From Mycolicibacterium austroafricanum (lineage in GTDB: Bacteria > Actinomycetota > Actinomycetes > Mycobacteriales > Mycobacteriaceae): a stretch of DNA of 64,000 bases. Positions within the stretch are counted from its first letter, which is position 1; every line of letters starts with the position of its first letter. The notes under the pieces were generated by a model. That model was not told the origin of the DNA and did no database searches. It saw only the letters and a program-made list of their open reading frames with translations. Shown in pieces: positions 16,078-23,507 of this stretch. The DNA lies in NCBI RefSeq assembly GCF_902705885.1, contig NZ_CACSIP010000028.1, forward strand, positions 1 through 64,000, written 5' to 3'. A program made the translations under genes and the position numbers.

Positions 16078-17714
16078 TCTCCGGCCGCGACCAGGGACCG
16101 AAGCTGCAGGTCGGGATTGTCGCGTTGGACGTTCTCCAGGCGCCACTTGGTGGAGAACACGGCCAGGACGACACCGTCGGTGCGGGTGAACACCTCGACC
16201 GATGCCTGCTTGGCCAGCACCTCGACGTCGGCAGGGTCGGCGGCGCGGGCCACGGTGTATGGCAGTGGCTCGAGCTCGATCGGCGCGTTGAATTCCCCGG
16301 CCATCCGATGGCTGGCGACCTCGAACTGCATCGGGCCCACGGCGGCGAACACCGGAGCCTGATCCCCGCGCCGGTCCGAGCGCAGCACCTGGATGACGCC
16401 TTCCTGGTCGAGCTGTTCGATCCCTTTCCGAAACTGCTTGTGCTTGCTCGGATCGGTGCCACGCGCCACCGCGAAATGCTCCGGAGAGAAGCTCGGTATC
16501 GGCGGGTACTGCACTGGGATGTCGCGGTACAGGGTGTCCCCCGGCCGTAGCGTCGCGGCGTTGGCCAGCCCGATGACATCCCCCGGCCAGGCAGTGTCCA
16601 GTGTCGAGCGCTGCTGGCCGAAGACCGATTGCGCGTACTTGGTGACGAACGGCTTGCCGGTTGTGGCGTGAGTCAGGACGTCACCTCGTTCGAACGTGCC
16701 GGAACACACCCGGGCGTAGGCGATGCGGTCGCGGTGGGCGGAGTCCATCCCCGCCTGGACCTTGAACACGAAGGCGCTGAACGGTGTGGTGGCGTCGCGC
16801 CGATTGCCCTCGATGTCGAGCTGACCGTGCGGCGGTGGCGCCAGCTGGGCGAGCACGTCGAGGAGCTGGTTGACCCCGAAGTTGAGGATGGCCGAGGTGA
16901 AGAGGACCGGTGTCGACGTACACCGCAGGAACGATTCCCGGTCGAAGTCGGCACCGTCGGCGGACAGCAGCTCGGACTCCTCGAGCGCGTTGTCCCAGTC
17001 GCTTCCCGCGAACTCGTGGGCGCGGGAGGCATCGATGTGTTCTTCGGGCGCGGCGGTGGCACCGCCGGCGGTACGGGTGTACTTGATGTATGTACCGGTA
17101 CGACGGTCGAGGACGCCCTTGAAGTCGCCGGCGATACCGACCGGCCAGGTCAACGGCGTGGTCTGCAACTGGATTCGCTCGTGGATCTCATCCATCAACT
17201 CCAGCGCGTCGCGACCCGGGCGGTCCCATTTGTTGATCACCGTGATGATCGGGATCCCGCGGTGACGGCAGACCTGGAAGAGCTTGAGTGTCTGCGGCTC
17301 CAGGCCCTTCGCAGCGTCGATGAGCATCACCGCCGAATCGACGGCGGTCAACACCCGGTAGGTGTCCTCGGAGAAGTCGGCGTGTCCGGGGGTGTCGAGC
17401 AGGTTGATGATGCAGGTATCTCCGCTATGGGTCTTGTACGGGAACTGCAGGGCCGTCGAGGTGATCGAGATCCCGCGGGCCTTCTCCATGTCCATCCAGT
17501 CGGAGACGGTGGCCCGTCGTCCGGCCTTGCCGTGAATGGCGCCCGCCTCGGTGATGGCCTTGGCGTGCAGCACGAGCGCCTCGGTCAACGTAGACTTGCC
17601 GGCGTCGGGATGGCTGATCACGGCGAACGTCCTACGACGTTGCGCTTCGGCAGAGATGCGGTCTGCCGCAGGCCCCGCGGTGGCCGTCGACACACCTGAG
17701 GCGGTATCGGTCAT
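16074..17714 (-). CDS. prfC: Peptide chain release factor 3
   Basis: This 546-aa translational GTPase has G1 SHPDAGKST, G3 DTPGHADF and G4 NKWDRPGRD, then the RF3-type domains. RF3 uses GTP to recycle RF1/RF2 after peptide release and takes part in post-peptidyl-transfer quality control. ATG 17714 is chosen because the family's N-terminus (ISAEAQRRRTFAVISHPDAG) begins shortly after it; the open frame extends upstream to 17807 without homology. It is divergent from the repeat-peptide/JmjC operon. Confidence 0.95.
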   Translation of the reverse strand: MTDTASGVSTATAGPAADRISAEAQRRRTFAVISHPDAGKSTLTEALVLHAKAITEAGAIHGKAGRRATVSDWMDMEKARGISITSTALQFPYKTHSGDTCIINLLDTPGHADFSEDTYRVLTAVDSAVMLIDAAKGLEPQTLKLFQVCRHRGIPIITVINKWDRPGRDALELMDEIHERIQLQTTPLTWPVGIAGDFKGVLDRRTGTYIKYTRTAGGATAAPEEHIDASRAHEFAGSDWDNALEESELLSADGADFDRESFLRCTSTPVLFTSAILNFGVNQLLDVLAQLAPPPHGQLDIEGNRRDATTPFSAFVFKVQAGMDSAHRDRIAYARVCSGTFERGDVLTHATTGKPFVTKYAQSVFGQQRSTLDTAWPGDVIGLANAATLRPGDTLYRDIPVQYPPIPSFSPEHFAVARGTDPSKHKQFRKGIEQLDQEGVIQVLRSDRRGDQAPVFAAVGPMQFEVASHRMAGEFNAPIELEPLPYTVARAADPADVEVLAKQASVEVFTRTDGVVLAVFSTKWRLENVQRDNPDLQLRSLVAAGD

Positions 17715-17865
17715 CAGAGCATCGATTCTATTGGCCGCGGCATCGGTAACGGTAATCGGCGACGCTCGCGTTTCGATTGCCCGTTCTGCGGCAACACTCC
17801 ATCGCACGCGTCACAGACTCTGGAACCGGTGTCGACGCTGTGCAGCCGACGGAAGGATCACCACT

Positions 17866-18111
17866 ATGGCACTCAACGACGACGACATCACCACCACCAG
17901 CGGTGGCGAAGGCCCCGCTGACGGCGGCTCCAACCCCGAAGGCCACGACGGCGGCGCCGACGGAACCGCGGGTGGCGAAGGCCCGGCCGACGGCGGCTCC
18001 AACCCCGAAGGCCACGACGGCGGCGCCGACGGAACCGCGGGTGGCGAAGGCCCCGCTGACGGCGGCTCCAACCCCGAAGGCCACGACGGCGGCGCCGACG
18101 GAACCGCCTGA
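17866..18111 (+). CDS. Triple-repeat peptide, candidate multi-core RiPP precursor
   Basis: This 81-aa protein starts at ATG 17866 behind GGAAGGA. Residues 1-12 (MALNDDDITTTS) look like a short leader. Residues 13-35, 36-58 and 59-81 are three identical 23-residue units, each GGEGPADGGSN followed by PEGHDGGADGTA. Each unit has nine Gly, one Asn, one His and three Asp, and no Cys, Lys or Arg. The stop lies 10 bases before the JmjC oxygenase gene, which is followed directly by a sucrase/ferredoxin-like gene. Inference: the repeats are cores hydroxylated by the JmjC enzyme. A metal-binding, RTX-like Gly/Asp peptide is the alternative. I recognise no described family. Confidence 0.78.
   Translation: MALNDDDITTTSGGEGPADGGSNPEGHDGGADGTAGGEGPADGGSNPEGHDGGADGTAGGEGPADGGSNPEGHDGGADGTA
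17902..18108 (+). repeat. Three perfect-phase 69-bp tandem repeats in the peptide gene
   Basis: Units lie at 17902-17970, 17971-18039 and 18040-18108. Unit 2 differs from unit 1 at two bases (CCC to CCG, GCT to GCC) and unit 3 at the last base (GCG to GCC). All three changes are synonymous, so the peptide units are identical. The array ends exactly at the stop codon. Confidence 0.95.
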
Positions 18112-18121
18112 CCGCTTCGCG

Positions 18122-19333
18122 ATGCTGAGCCGCTGCATCGCGACCGACCGGCACACGTTCGCCACCGAGCACTGGGGGCGTCGACCGCTGCTGAGCCGGT
18201 CCGAAACACTGCCCCGCGACTTCGTTGATCTGCTCTCGCCCGACATGGTCGATGAGCTGCTCGCCGAGCGCGGGGTGCGTGCTCCGTTCATCCGCCTCGG
18301 CCGCGACGGTGACCTGCTGGCCCGCGACTGCTACCTCGGTCCGGCGGGCTTCGGCGCGGAGATGGGTGATCAGGTCGATTCGGCAAAGGTGCTGGGCGAG
18401 TTCGCTTCCGGCGCAACGCTGGTACTGCAGGGACTGCACCGACTGTGGCCACCCCTGATCGACTTCGTCCGCCAGGCGGTCGACGACCTCGGGCATCCCG
18501 TTCAGGCCAACGCCTACATCACCCCACCGGGCAACCGCGGGTTCGATCCGCACTACGACATCCACGACGTGTTCGTCCTGCAGACGTCCGGCCACAAGCG
18601 CTGGGTCGTGCACGAACCGGTGCACACCCATCCCCTGCCGTCGCAGCCGTGGACAGATCACCGCGCCGCGATCACCGCGCGGGTGGCCGAGGACCCCGTC
18701 ATCGACACCGTGCTGAACCCCGGGGACGCGCTGTACCTACCGCGCGGCTGGGTGCACTCCGCCCAGGCCATGGACATGACATCGATCCATTTGACGATCG
18801 GTGTCTCGGCTGTGACCGGTTTCGACGTGGCCCGCGCGGTCATCGATCAATTGGCGACCGTGGAGGCGTTCCGGGAGTCGCTGCCGCTCGGGCTCGATCC
18901 GACCGATCAGGATGAGATGCTGGCGACGGTGACCAAAGTGATGGCAGAGGTGGTCGGCACCCTGCGTGACGACGCAGCCGCACTCAGTGGTGGAGCCGCC
19001 GCCCGATTGGCGCGCCGGCACGCCGAGCGGACCCGGCCGGTCGCGGTTCGTCCGCTCGCCTCACTCGCCGCATCGGAGTCGGCCGGGACCACGCGTGTTC
19101 AGTGGCGACACGGACTCGTCGGCACCGTCGAGGATTCCGGCGACCGCGTGCTGCTGCGACTGCCCGACCGCGTCATGACGTTCCCGGCGTCGTGTGCGCC
19201 CGCTGTGCATGCGCTTCGCACCGGCGGCAGCACCGACGCCGGTTCTCTGCCGGGCCTCGACCGCGCCGACGCGACAGTGCTGATCCGCAGACTGCTGCGC
19301 GAGGCCGTCGTGGTTCCGGCGGCCGACCGCTGA
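18122..19333 (+). CDS. JmjC-domain (cupin_4/ROXA-like) Fe(II)/2-oxoglutarate oxygenase
   Basis: This protein of about 403 aa resembles ribosomal-oxygenase-type JmjC enzymes. Its N-terminus has FATEHWGRRPLLSR. The iron triad is His144-Tyr-Asp146 (FDPHYDIHDVFVLQ) and His212 (LPRGWVHSAQA), and Lys159 (TSGHKRW) is placed to bind 2-oxoglutarate. A C-terminal dimerisation and winged-helix-like region follows. Family members hydroxylate His, Arg or Asn side chains of proteins. ATG 18122 lies 10 bases after the repeat-peptide stop; the frame is open upstream through the repeats, but that is a shadow. The adjacent His/Asn/Asp repeat peptide is the obvious candidate substrate (inference). Confidence 0.88.
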   Translation: MLSRCIATDRHTFATEHWGRRPLLSRSETLPRDFVDLLSPDMVDELLAERGVRAPFIRLGRDGDLLARDCYLGPAGFGAEMGDQVDSAKVLGEFASGATLVLQGLHRLWPPLIDFVRQAVDDLGHPVQANAYITPPGNRGFDPHYDIHDVFVLQTSGHKRWVVHEPVHTHPLPSQPWTDHRAAITARVAEDPVIDTVLNPGDALYLPRGWVHSAQAMDMTSIHLTIGVSAVTGFDVARAVIDQLATVEAFRESLPLGLDPTDQDEMLATVTKVMAEVVGTLRDDAAALSGGAAARLARRHAERTRPVAVRPLASLAASESAGTTRVQWRHGLVGTVEDSGDRVLLRLPDRVMTFPASCAPAVHALRTGGSTDAGSLPGLDRADATVLIRRLLREAVVVPAADR

Positions 19334-20220
19334 TGGGGACGACGAAGAGAATGCCGTGCAGTGACCAGTCGCTGGCTCGCGACGATCCGATGTACGGCAC
19401 TGCATCGGCGGGATCGTCGTGGGTGCTTCTCGAATTGAGCGGGGGTTGGGGGCATTCCGCGTTCCTCAACTCACCGGCGGTGGTCGACCCCGCGCTGGGA
19501 CGGGCCATCGTGCGTCGTGTGGAGAAGGCGGGCATGCGGATCGCCGCGATCCGCCGGCACGGTCGTCGTGACGGAGCGCCGCGGTGGAGGTGGTTCATCG
19601 CGCGGTCCGGTCTGGGAGACGAGGCGCTCTACGCCGGCGAGGTCGGTGGTCCGCACGACTACCTCGACCTCGCTCTCGACGGAACGGACGGGGCCCTGGT
19701 CAGCGATCCGGTGGTCGCCATCTGCGCACACGGTAAGCATGATCAGTGCTGCGCTGTCCGTGGGCGCGCTGCGACCGCGGCCATCGCCGCCGAGTTCCCC
19801 GAAATCACCTGGGAATGTTCCCATTTGGGTGGTGATCGGTTCGCAGCGACCATGCTGGTACTGCCGGAGGGGCTGTGCTACGGAAGGGTGGACACCACCG
19901 ATTCGGCCGAGCTCGTCCGGCTCTATCTCGACGGTCGGTTGGACAACAGGCATCTCCGTGGGCGCACCAGCCTGCCGCATGCGGCGCAGGCCGCGCAGTA
20001 CTTCGCCCGGGAGAAATACGGCGACGACCGCATCGCCGGATTGCCTCCGCTCGACGTCGAGCGCACCGATGGCGGGATCCGGGTGATGCTCGGTGGGGAC
20101 GCAGGCCCGATCGAAGTCCGACTCCACGAGGAACTCACCGAACCGCTTCTGTCGCAATGCTCCGCGAAGGTCGCGGGTGCGGTCCGGGTGTTCACCCTGG
20201 CGGCCATCACGCAGGGGTAG
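19333..20220 (+). CDS. Sucrase/ferredoxin-like family protein
   Basis: This 295-aa protein of the Suc_Fer-like family has a thioredoxin-like [2Fe-2S] ferredoxin fold. Visible elements are an N-terminal PCSDQS, then CAHGKHDQCC at residues 131-140 and CSHLGGDRFAAT at 162-173, whose Cys and His are the likely cluster ligands. The ATG shares one base with the JmjC stop (TGATG), so the two are co-translated. In context it could pass electrons to the JmjC enzyme or carry out a second redox step on the repeat peptide (inference). No catalytic role is firmly known for the family. Confidence 0.85.
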   Translation: MGTTKRMPCSDQSLARDDPMYGTASAGSSWVLLELSGGWGHSAFLNSPAVVDPALGRAIVRRVEKAGMRIAAIRRHGRRDGAPRWRWFIARSGLGDEALYAGEVGGPHDYLDLALDGTDGALVSDPVVAICAHGKHDQCCAVRGRAATAAIAAEFPEITWECSHLGGDRFAATMLVLPEGLCYGRVDTTDSAELVRLYLDGRLDNRHLRGRTSLPHAAQAAQYFAREKYGDDRIAGLPPLDVERTDGGIRVMLGGDAGPIEVRLHEELTEPLLSQCSAKVAGAVRVFTLAAITQG

Positions 20221-20225
20221 GTCTT

Positions 20226-20669
20226 CTAAGCCCGCTTGACCTCCAGCGTCCGCTTGCGCAGACCCTTGGTGGCGGTGTCCATCAGCCCTTTGGCGCCCTG
20301 CCTGATCAGGAATCCCGGGAGCGGCGCAATCAGGTCGACGGTGAGCTCGAAGCGCACCAGCGTGGACGCATCACCGTGCGGCGTCAGGGTGTATCGCCCG
20401 CGCTGCGCGCGTTGCTGACCGGAGCTGACCAAGGTCCAGCTGACTCCCCCGTCGTCGAATACGTACTCCAGAACCTGCTCATCGCTGACCCCGACGATCT
20501 TGACAACCTGACGGGCTCTGGTCGGGCGGCCTTCGGCGTCCCGTTCGAGGATGTCGATCTCCTGATGGGCCGAAGACCACTGGGGCAGCGACTCCATGTC
20601 GACCAGCACGCTCATCACTTCGTCCGGTGTCGCCTCGATGGTCACTTCGCGGACTTCGGTGATGGCCAT
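20226..20669 (-). CDS. SRPBCC (START-like) family protein
   Basis: This 147-aa protein of the helix-grip (polyketide cyclase/dehydrase) fold begins ITEVREVTIEATPDEVMSVL and contains MESLPQWSSAHQEIDILERD, a pattern common in mycobacterial members. It probably binds a hydrophobic ligand in its central cavity; the ligand is unknown. It is convergent with the sucrase/ferredoxin-like gene, with a 5-base gap. Confidence 0.85.
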   Translation of the reverse strand: MAITEVREVTIEATPDEVMSVLVDMESLPQWSSAHQEIDILERDAEGRPTRARQVVKIVGVSDEQVLEYVFDDGGVSWTLVSSGQQRAQRGRYTLTPHGDASTLVRFELTVDLIAPLPGFLIRQGAKGLMDTATKGLRKRTLEVKRA

Positions 20670-20728
20670 GCCGAGACCATAGCCGGGGCAATGCGGGCCC
20701 CAACAGTGGATTGCCTAGCATCGGGCAG

Positions 20729-21229
20729 ATGGGAATACCCGCGGTCGACCCGACGTCCGGCTCGGCGTTGTTGCGAATCGGCGCGCGGCTGACGGGCAAC
20801 ACCCCTGGGCGGTGGGTGGCTCGCCGGGTCGCGCCCCGAGTCGACCGGCATCTGCTCCGGTGGAGCCGGGGACGGGTGTCGTCGGCCGTGGTGACCCCAG
20901 AACTATTGCTGGTGAGCACCGGCGCGAAGACCGGCCGGCGCAGGACCACCCCTCTGACGTACTTCACCGACGGTGACCGGGCCGTCGTGGTGGCATCGAA
21001 CTACGGCGGCTCGCGCCACCCGGCGTGGTACTACAACGTGCTGGCCAACCCCCGCGTCACGATCTCCGCCGGCGGGTACACCGGGACGTTCGTCGGGCAC
21101 GAGGCCTCCGGGGCGGAGCGGGATCGACTGTGGAACCTTGCGAAGAGCTTCATCCCCTCGTATGCCGACTACGAGCGGCTCGCGGGCGGACGGACGATCC
21201 CGGTGCTGACGTTCACCGAGACCGACTGA
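20729..21229 (+). CDS. Deazaflavin (F420)-dependent nitroreductase family protein (Ddn-like)
   Basis: This 166-aa protein has family signatures LLLVSTGAKTGRRRTTPLTY and ASNYGGSRHPAWYYNVLANP, which form the F420-binding split beta barrel. Mycobacterial relatives reduce quinones or nitroimidazoles with F420H2. ATG 20729 is preferred to an in-frame TTG at 20711. A second, distinct member of the family lies at 60302. Confidence 0.88.
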   Translation: MGIPAVDPTSGSALLRIGARLTGNTPGRWVARRVAPRVDRHLLRWSRGRVSSAVVTPELLLVSTGAKTGRRRTTPLTYFTDGDRAVVVASNYGGSRHPAWYYNVLANPRVTISAGGYTGTFVGHEASGAERDRLWNLAKSFIPSYADYERLAGGRTIPVLTFTETD

Positions 21230-21299
21230 CCGGCACCGCGTCGCGCTGTTGTCAGAATGCTTGTCGGAGAGCCGAACACTGCGTGACGACTCGGGGCGC

Positions 21300-21464
21300 G
21301 GGGAGACCACCGAGGAATCGTTGCGCGCCTTCGCCAAGGCTCTCGCGCTCATCCCGTGGACGATCAACGATGCCGCCATCATGCACGCACAGGTCGATGC
21401 GGGCGCAGACGGCATCATCATTGATTACCCGAGCCGGTTGCGTTCGGTGACGGCCGAGTGGGGA
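21300..21464 (+). pseudogene. C-terminal remnant of a glycerophosphodiester phosphodiesterase
   Basis: The 340-base gap 21230-21569 holds one recognisable piece: IPWTINDAAIMHAQVDAGAD followed by GIIIDYPSRLRSV, the last beta strand and helix of GDPD enzymes. The metal-binding and catalytic N-terminal part is missing. It is open in frame with the following gene, but the homology of that gene starts only at 21570 after a separate ribosome-binding region, so it is read as a remnant and not a fusion. Confidence 0.6.
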
Positions 21465-21569
21465 CCAATATCGTCAGTGCCACAGCAAATTCCGCGATCC
21501 CGGCTCAGCCGACGGCTGACCGCGCTAACCTACGGCCACCAGAGAAATCGAGCCGCAGAGGGTCGGCCC

Positions 21570-22406
21570 ATGAGTAGCGCCGCAGAACGTGCCGCCCAAC
21601 TCGATCTCGTCGCGCGTCTCAAATCCGCGTATCCCGAGCTGCCCGATGCGCCGACTCCCGACCTTGTCGATCACGACCGCTTCGTCGCCTACATGAAGCC
21701 GGTGCACGACGTCGGTGGTGAACCCGACGCCCCGATGAAGTATGAGAACAAGGACTACGAGTACTGGGAGCACATGACCTATGTGATCTGCGAAGTCCTT
21801 GCCTGGCGGGGCATCTGGCTCTCGGAGGAGCGGCGCCGGATCGGCAACGTCGACGTGGGCCGCGCGGTGTACCTGGGTTTCCCGTACTACGGTCGCTGGC
21901 TGTTGTCCGTGGCGCGGGTGCTGATCGAGAAGCACCACATCGGCCTCACCGAGCTCAGTGAGCGGATGGCCGAGGTCAAAGAGCGTTATGCCGGTGGGCT
22001 CGAGGGGAAGACCCTACGGGCGCGCCCCAAGGGCGAAGGCGACGGCGCTGCGGTCAGACGCAACAGTCACATCGTCCACGCGGTGGGCAAAGGTGATCCG
22101 CAGGTGTACGCCGGGATGGCCGGTGAACCCAAGTTCAAGGTGGGAGATCCCGTCGTCGTGCGGGAGTTGCCGGTGCTGTTCTACACCCGCACGCCGGAGT
22201 ATGTGCGCGGCGCCAACGGGGTGATCGACGCGGTGGCCTACGAGAGCCCGGCTGCCGAGGACGAGACGTGGGACATCCCCGACGCCAAGCCCGAATGGTT
22301 CTATGTCGTCCGGTTCCGGATGTCCGAGTTGTGGAACGACTTCAACGGGCCGGCCTCCGACAGCCTCCGCACAGAGATACCGGAGCGCTGGCTGCAGGCC
22401 GGATGA
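21570..22406 (+). CDS. Nitrile hydratase/thiocyanate hydrolase beta-like subunit
   Basis: This 278-aa protein has the NHase beta helical part (RFVAYMKPVHDVGGEPDAPM, then YWEHMTYVICEVLAWRGIW) and the C-terminal SH3-like barrel (PKFKVGDPVVVRELP, then EWFYVVRFRMSELWNDF) that packs on the catalytic alpha subunit. It is the first gene of a three-gene set with an alpha-type subunit and a 115-aa third subunit. The three-part composition resembles thiocyanate hydrolase more than classical nitrile hydratase, but the substrate cannot be read from the sequence. ATG 21570 is chosen over the long upstream frame, which belongs to a GDPD remnant. Confidence 0.82.
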   Translation: MSSAAERAAQLDLVARLKSAYPELPDAPTPDLVDHDRFVAYMKPVHDVGGEPDAPMKYENKDYEYWEHMTYVICEVLAWRGIWLSEERRRIGNVDVGRAVYLGFPYYGRWLLSVARVLIEKHHIGLTELSERMAEVKERYAGGLEGKTLRARPKGEGDGAAVRRNSHIVHAVGKGDPQVYAGMAGEPKFKVGDPVVVRELPVLFYTRTPEYVRGANGVIDAVAYESPAAEDETWDIPDAKPEWFYVVRFRMSELWNDFNGPASDSLRTEIPERWLQAG

Positions 22407-22416
22407 GCGGAGGAAC

Positions 22417-23145
22417 ATGACAGACCACAACCACAACCACAACCACAACCACGACCACGACCACGACCGCACCGTGAAGCCGATGGTCGACGAGATCACC
22501 GACTTCGAGGTCCTGGAGATCGCGCTGCGCGAGCTGTGCATCGAAAAAGGCATCTTCACCGCCGAAGAGCACCGCAGGTTCACCGAATTCGCCGAGCAGA
22601 TCGGCCCCAGCCCTGCTGCCCGCCTTGTCGCCCGCGCCTGGCTCGACCCGAACTTCAAGAGGCTTGCCCTCACCGAGCCGATGACGGCCAGCAAAGAGGT
22701 CGGTGTCGATTGGCTCGAGCCGACCGGCTTCGGCACCCCGAGCGATTTCACGGCGTTCCAGATCCTCGAAGACACCCCGACGGTGCATCACGTCATCGTG
22801 TGTGCGCTCTGCTCGTGTTATCCGCGCCCCATCCTCGGCAACTCACCGGAGTGGTACCGCACGCCCAATTACCGGCGACGCCTTGTGCGTTGGCCGCGAC
22901 AGGTGCTGGCGGAGTTCGGCCTCTACCTGACCGACGACGTGGAGGTCCGCGTACAGGACTCCAACCAGAAGCACCGCTTCATGGTCATGCCGGTCCGTCC
23001 CGAAGGCACCGACGGCTGGACCGAGGATCAGCTGACCGAGATCGTCACCCGCGACTGCCTGATCGGCGTGGCACTGCCCAAGCCCGGCGTGACGACCAAT
23101 GTCATCACCGACACCCGCGCCGCCGTGCACCCGGCAGGTGACTGA
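22417..23145 (+). CDS. Nitrile hydratase/thiocyanate hydrolase catalytic (alpha/gamma-type) subunit with His-rich tail
   Basis: This 242-aa metalloenzyme subunit carries the metal claw VCALCSC (Cys129, Cys132, Ser133, Cys134). In characterised enzymes the claw is VCTLCSC (cobalt) or VCSLCSC (iron); Ala at position 130 is unusual. The following YPRPILGNSPEW is typical of the family. Residues 4-16 alternate His with Asn or Asp (seven His), a likely metal-binding tail. GGAGGA precedes ATG 22417. It should pair with the beta-like protein just upstream. Nitrile hydration or thiocyanate hydrolysis are the main possibilities. Confidence 0.85.
   Translation: MTDHNHNHNHNHDHDHDRTVKPMVDEITDFEVLEIALRELCIEKGIFTAEEHRRFTEFAEQIGPSPAARLVARAWLDPNFKRLALTEPMTASKEVGVDWLEPTGFGTPSDFTAFQILEDTPTVHHVIVCALCSCYPRPILGNSPEWYRTPNYRRRLVRWPRQVLAEFGLYLTDDVEVRVQDSNQKHRFMVMPVRPEGTDGWTEDQLTEIVTRDCLIGVALPKPGVTTNVITDTRAAVHPAGD
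22426..22467 (+). repeat. Hexanucleotide repeat (CACAAC)n(CACGAC)n encoding the His-rich tail
   Basis: Four CACAAC units followed by three CACGAC units encode alternating His-Asn and His-Asp immediately after the start of the catalytic subunit. In-frame 6-bp units could gain or lose copies without breaking the gene. Confidence 0.9.
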
Positions 23146-23147
23146 CC

Positions 23148-23495
23148 GTGGAGCCGAACGTGGACAGCGAGGCACTGAAACAGATCGTCGCGGGCCATCA
23201 GGTGTGGCCGACGGTGGCGGCCAAGTACGGCGTCGAGAACCCGGTGCCGCCGTGGAAGACCAGCCTCGACGGTCTCTGCGATGCGCTGGACCGGGCTGCC
23301 TGTGACACCCCGGCACCGAGTTTCAAGGAGCGTCGCGACGAGGAGGACGTGCTCGCGGCGACAGTGTATTCCGACCTTCCCTACCCGGAGAGCCAGCTCG
23401 TTTCCCTGGCCCACTCACTGATGGCCCGCGGTCTGATCACCGAATCAGAACTGCAACAGAAACTCGCCGCGATCCGGGCGCGGCTCGAGGCCTGA
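23148..23495 (+). CDS. Third subunit/accessory protein of the nitrile hydratase-like locus
   Basis: This 115-aa protein starts at GTG 23148, 2 bases after the catalytic subunit. It contains WPTVAAKYGVENPVPPWKTS and a C-terminal helix pair, SQLVSLAHSLMARGLITESELQQ, which resembles the N-terminal helical region of NHase beta chains and the small subunit of thiocyanate hydrolase. It either completes a three-subunit enzyme or acts as a metal-insertion chaperone (inference). The following hairpin overlaps its stop codon. Confidence 0.75.
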   Translation: MEPNVDSEALKQIVAGHQVWPTVAAKYGVENPVPPWKTSLDGLCDALDRAACDTPAPSFKERRDEEDVLAATVYSDLPYPESQLVSLAHSLMARGLITESELQQKLAAIRARLEA

Positions 23496-23505
23496 AGGTC
23501 AGGCC
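23489..23505. terminator. Hairpin at convergent gene ends
   Basis: GGCCTGA-AGG-TCAGGCC is a perfect 7-bp stem with a 3-base loop. It overlaps the stop codon of the NHase-like third subunit and lies before the end of the convergent phosphoesterase gene. No T-tract follows, so it may end transcription only weakly. Confidence 0.45.
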
Positions 23506-23507
23506 CG

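Noticed and set aside
17777..18121. Upstream in-frame extension of the JmjC frame through the repeats, and minus-strand frames over the repeats
   Set aside because: The repeats have no stops in several frames because they are GC-rich, but only the frame starting at 17866 has a ribosome-binding site and ends exactly with the array; JmjC homology starts after 18122.
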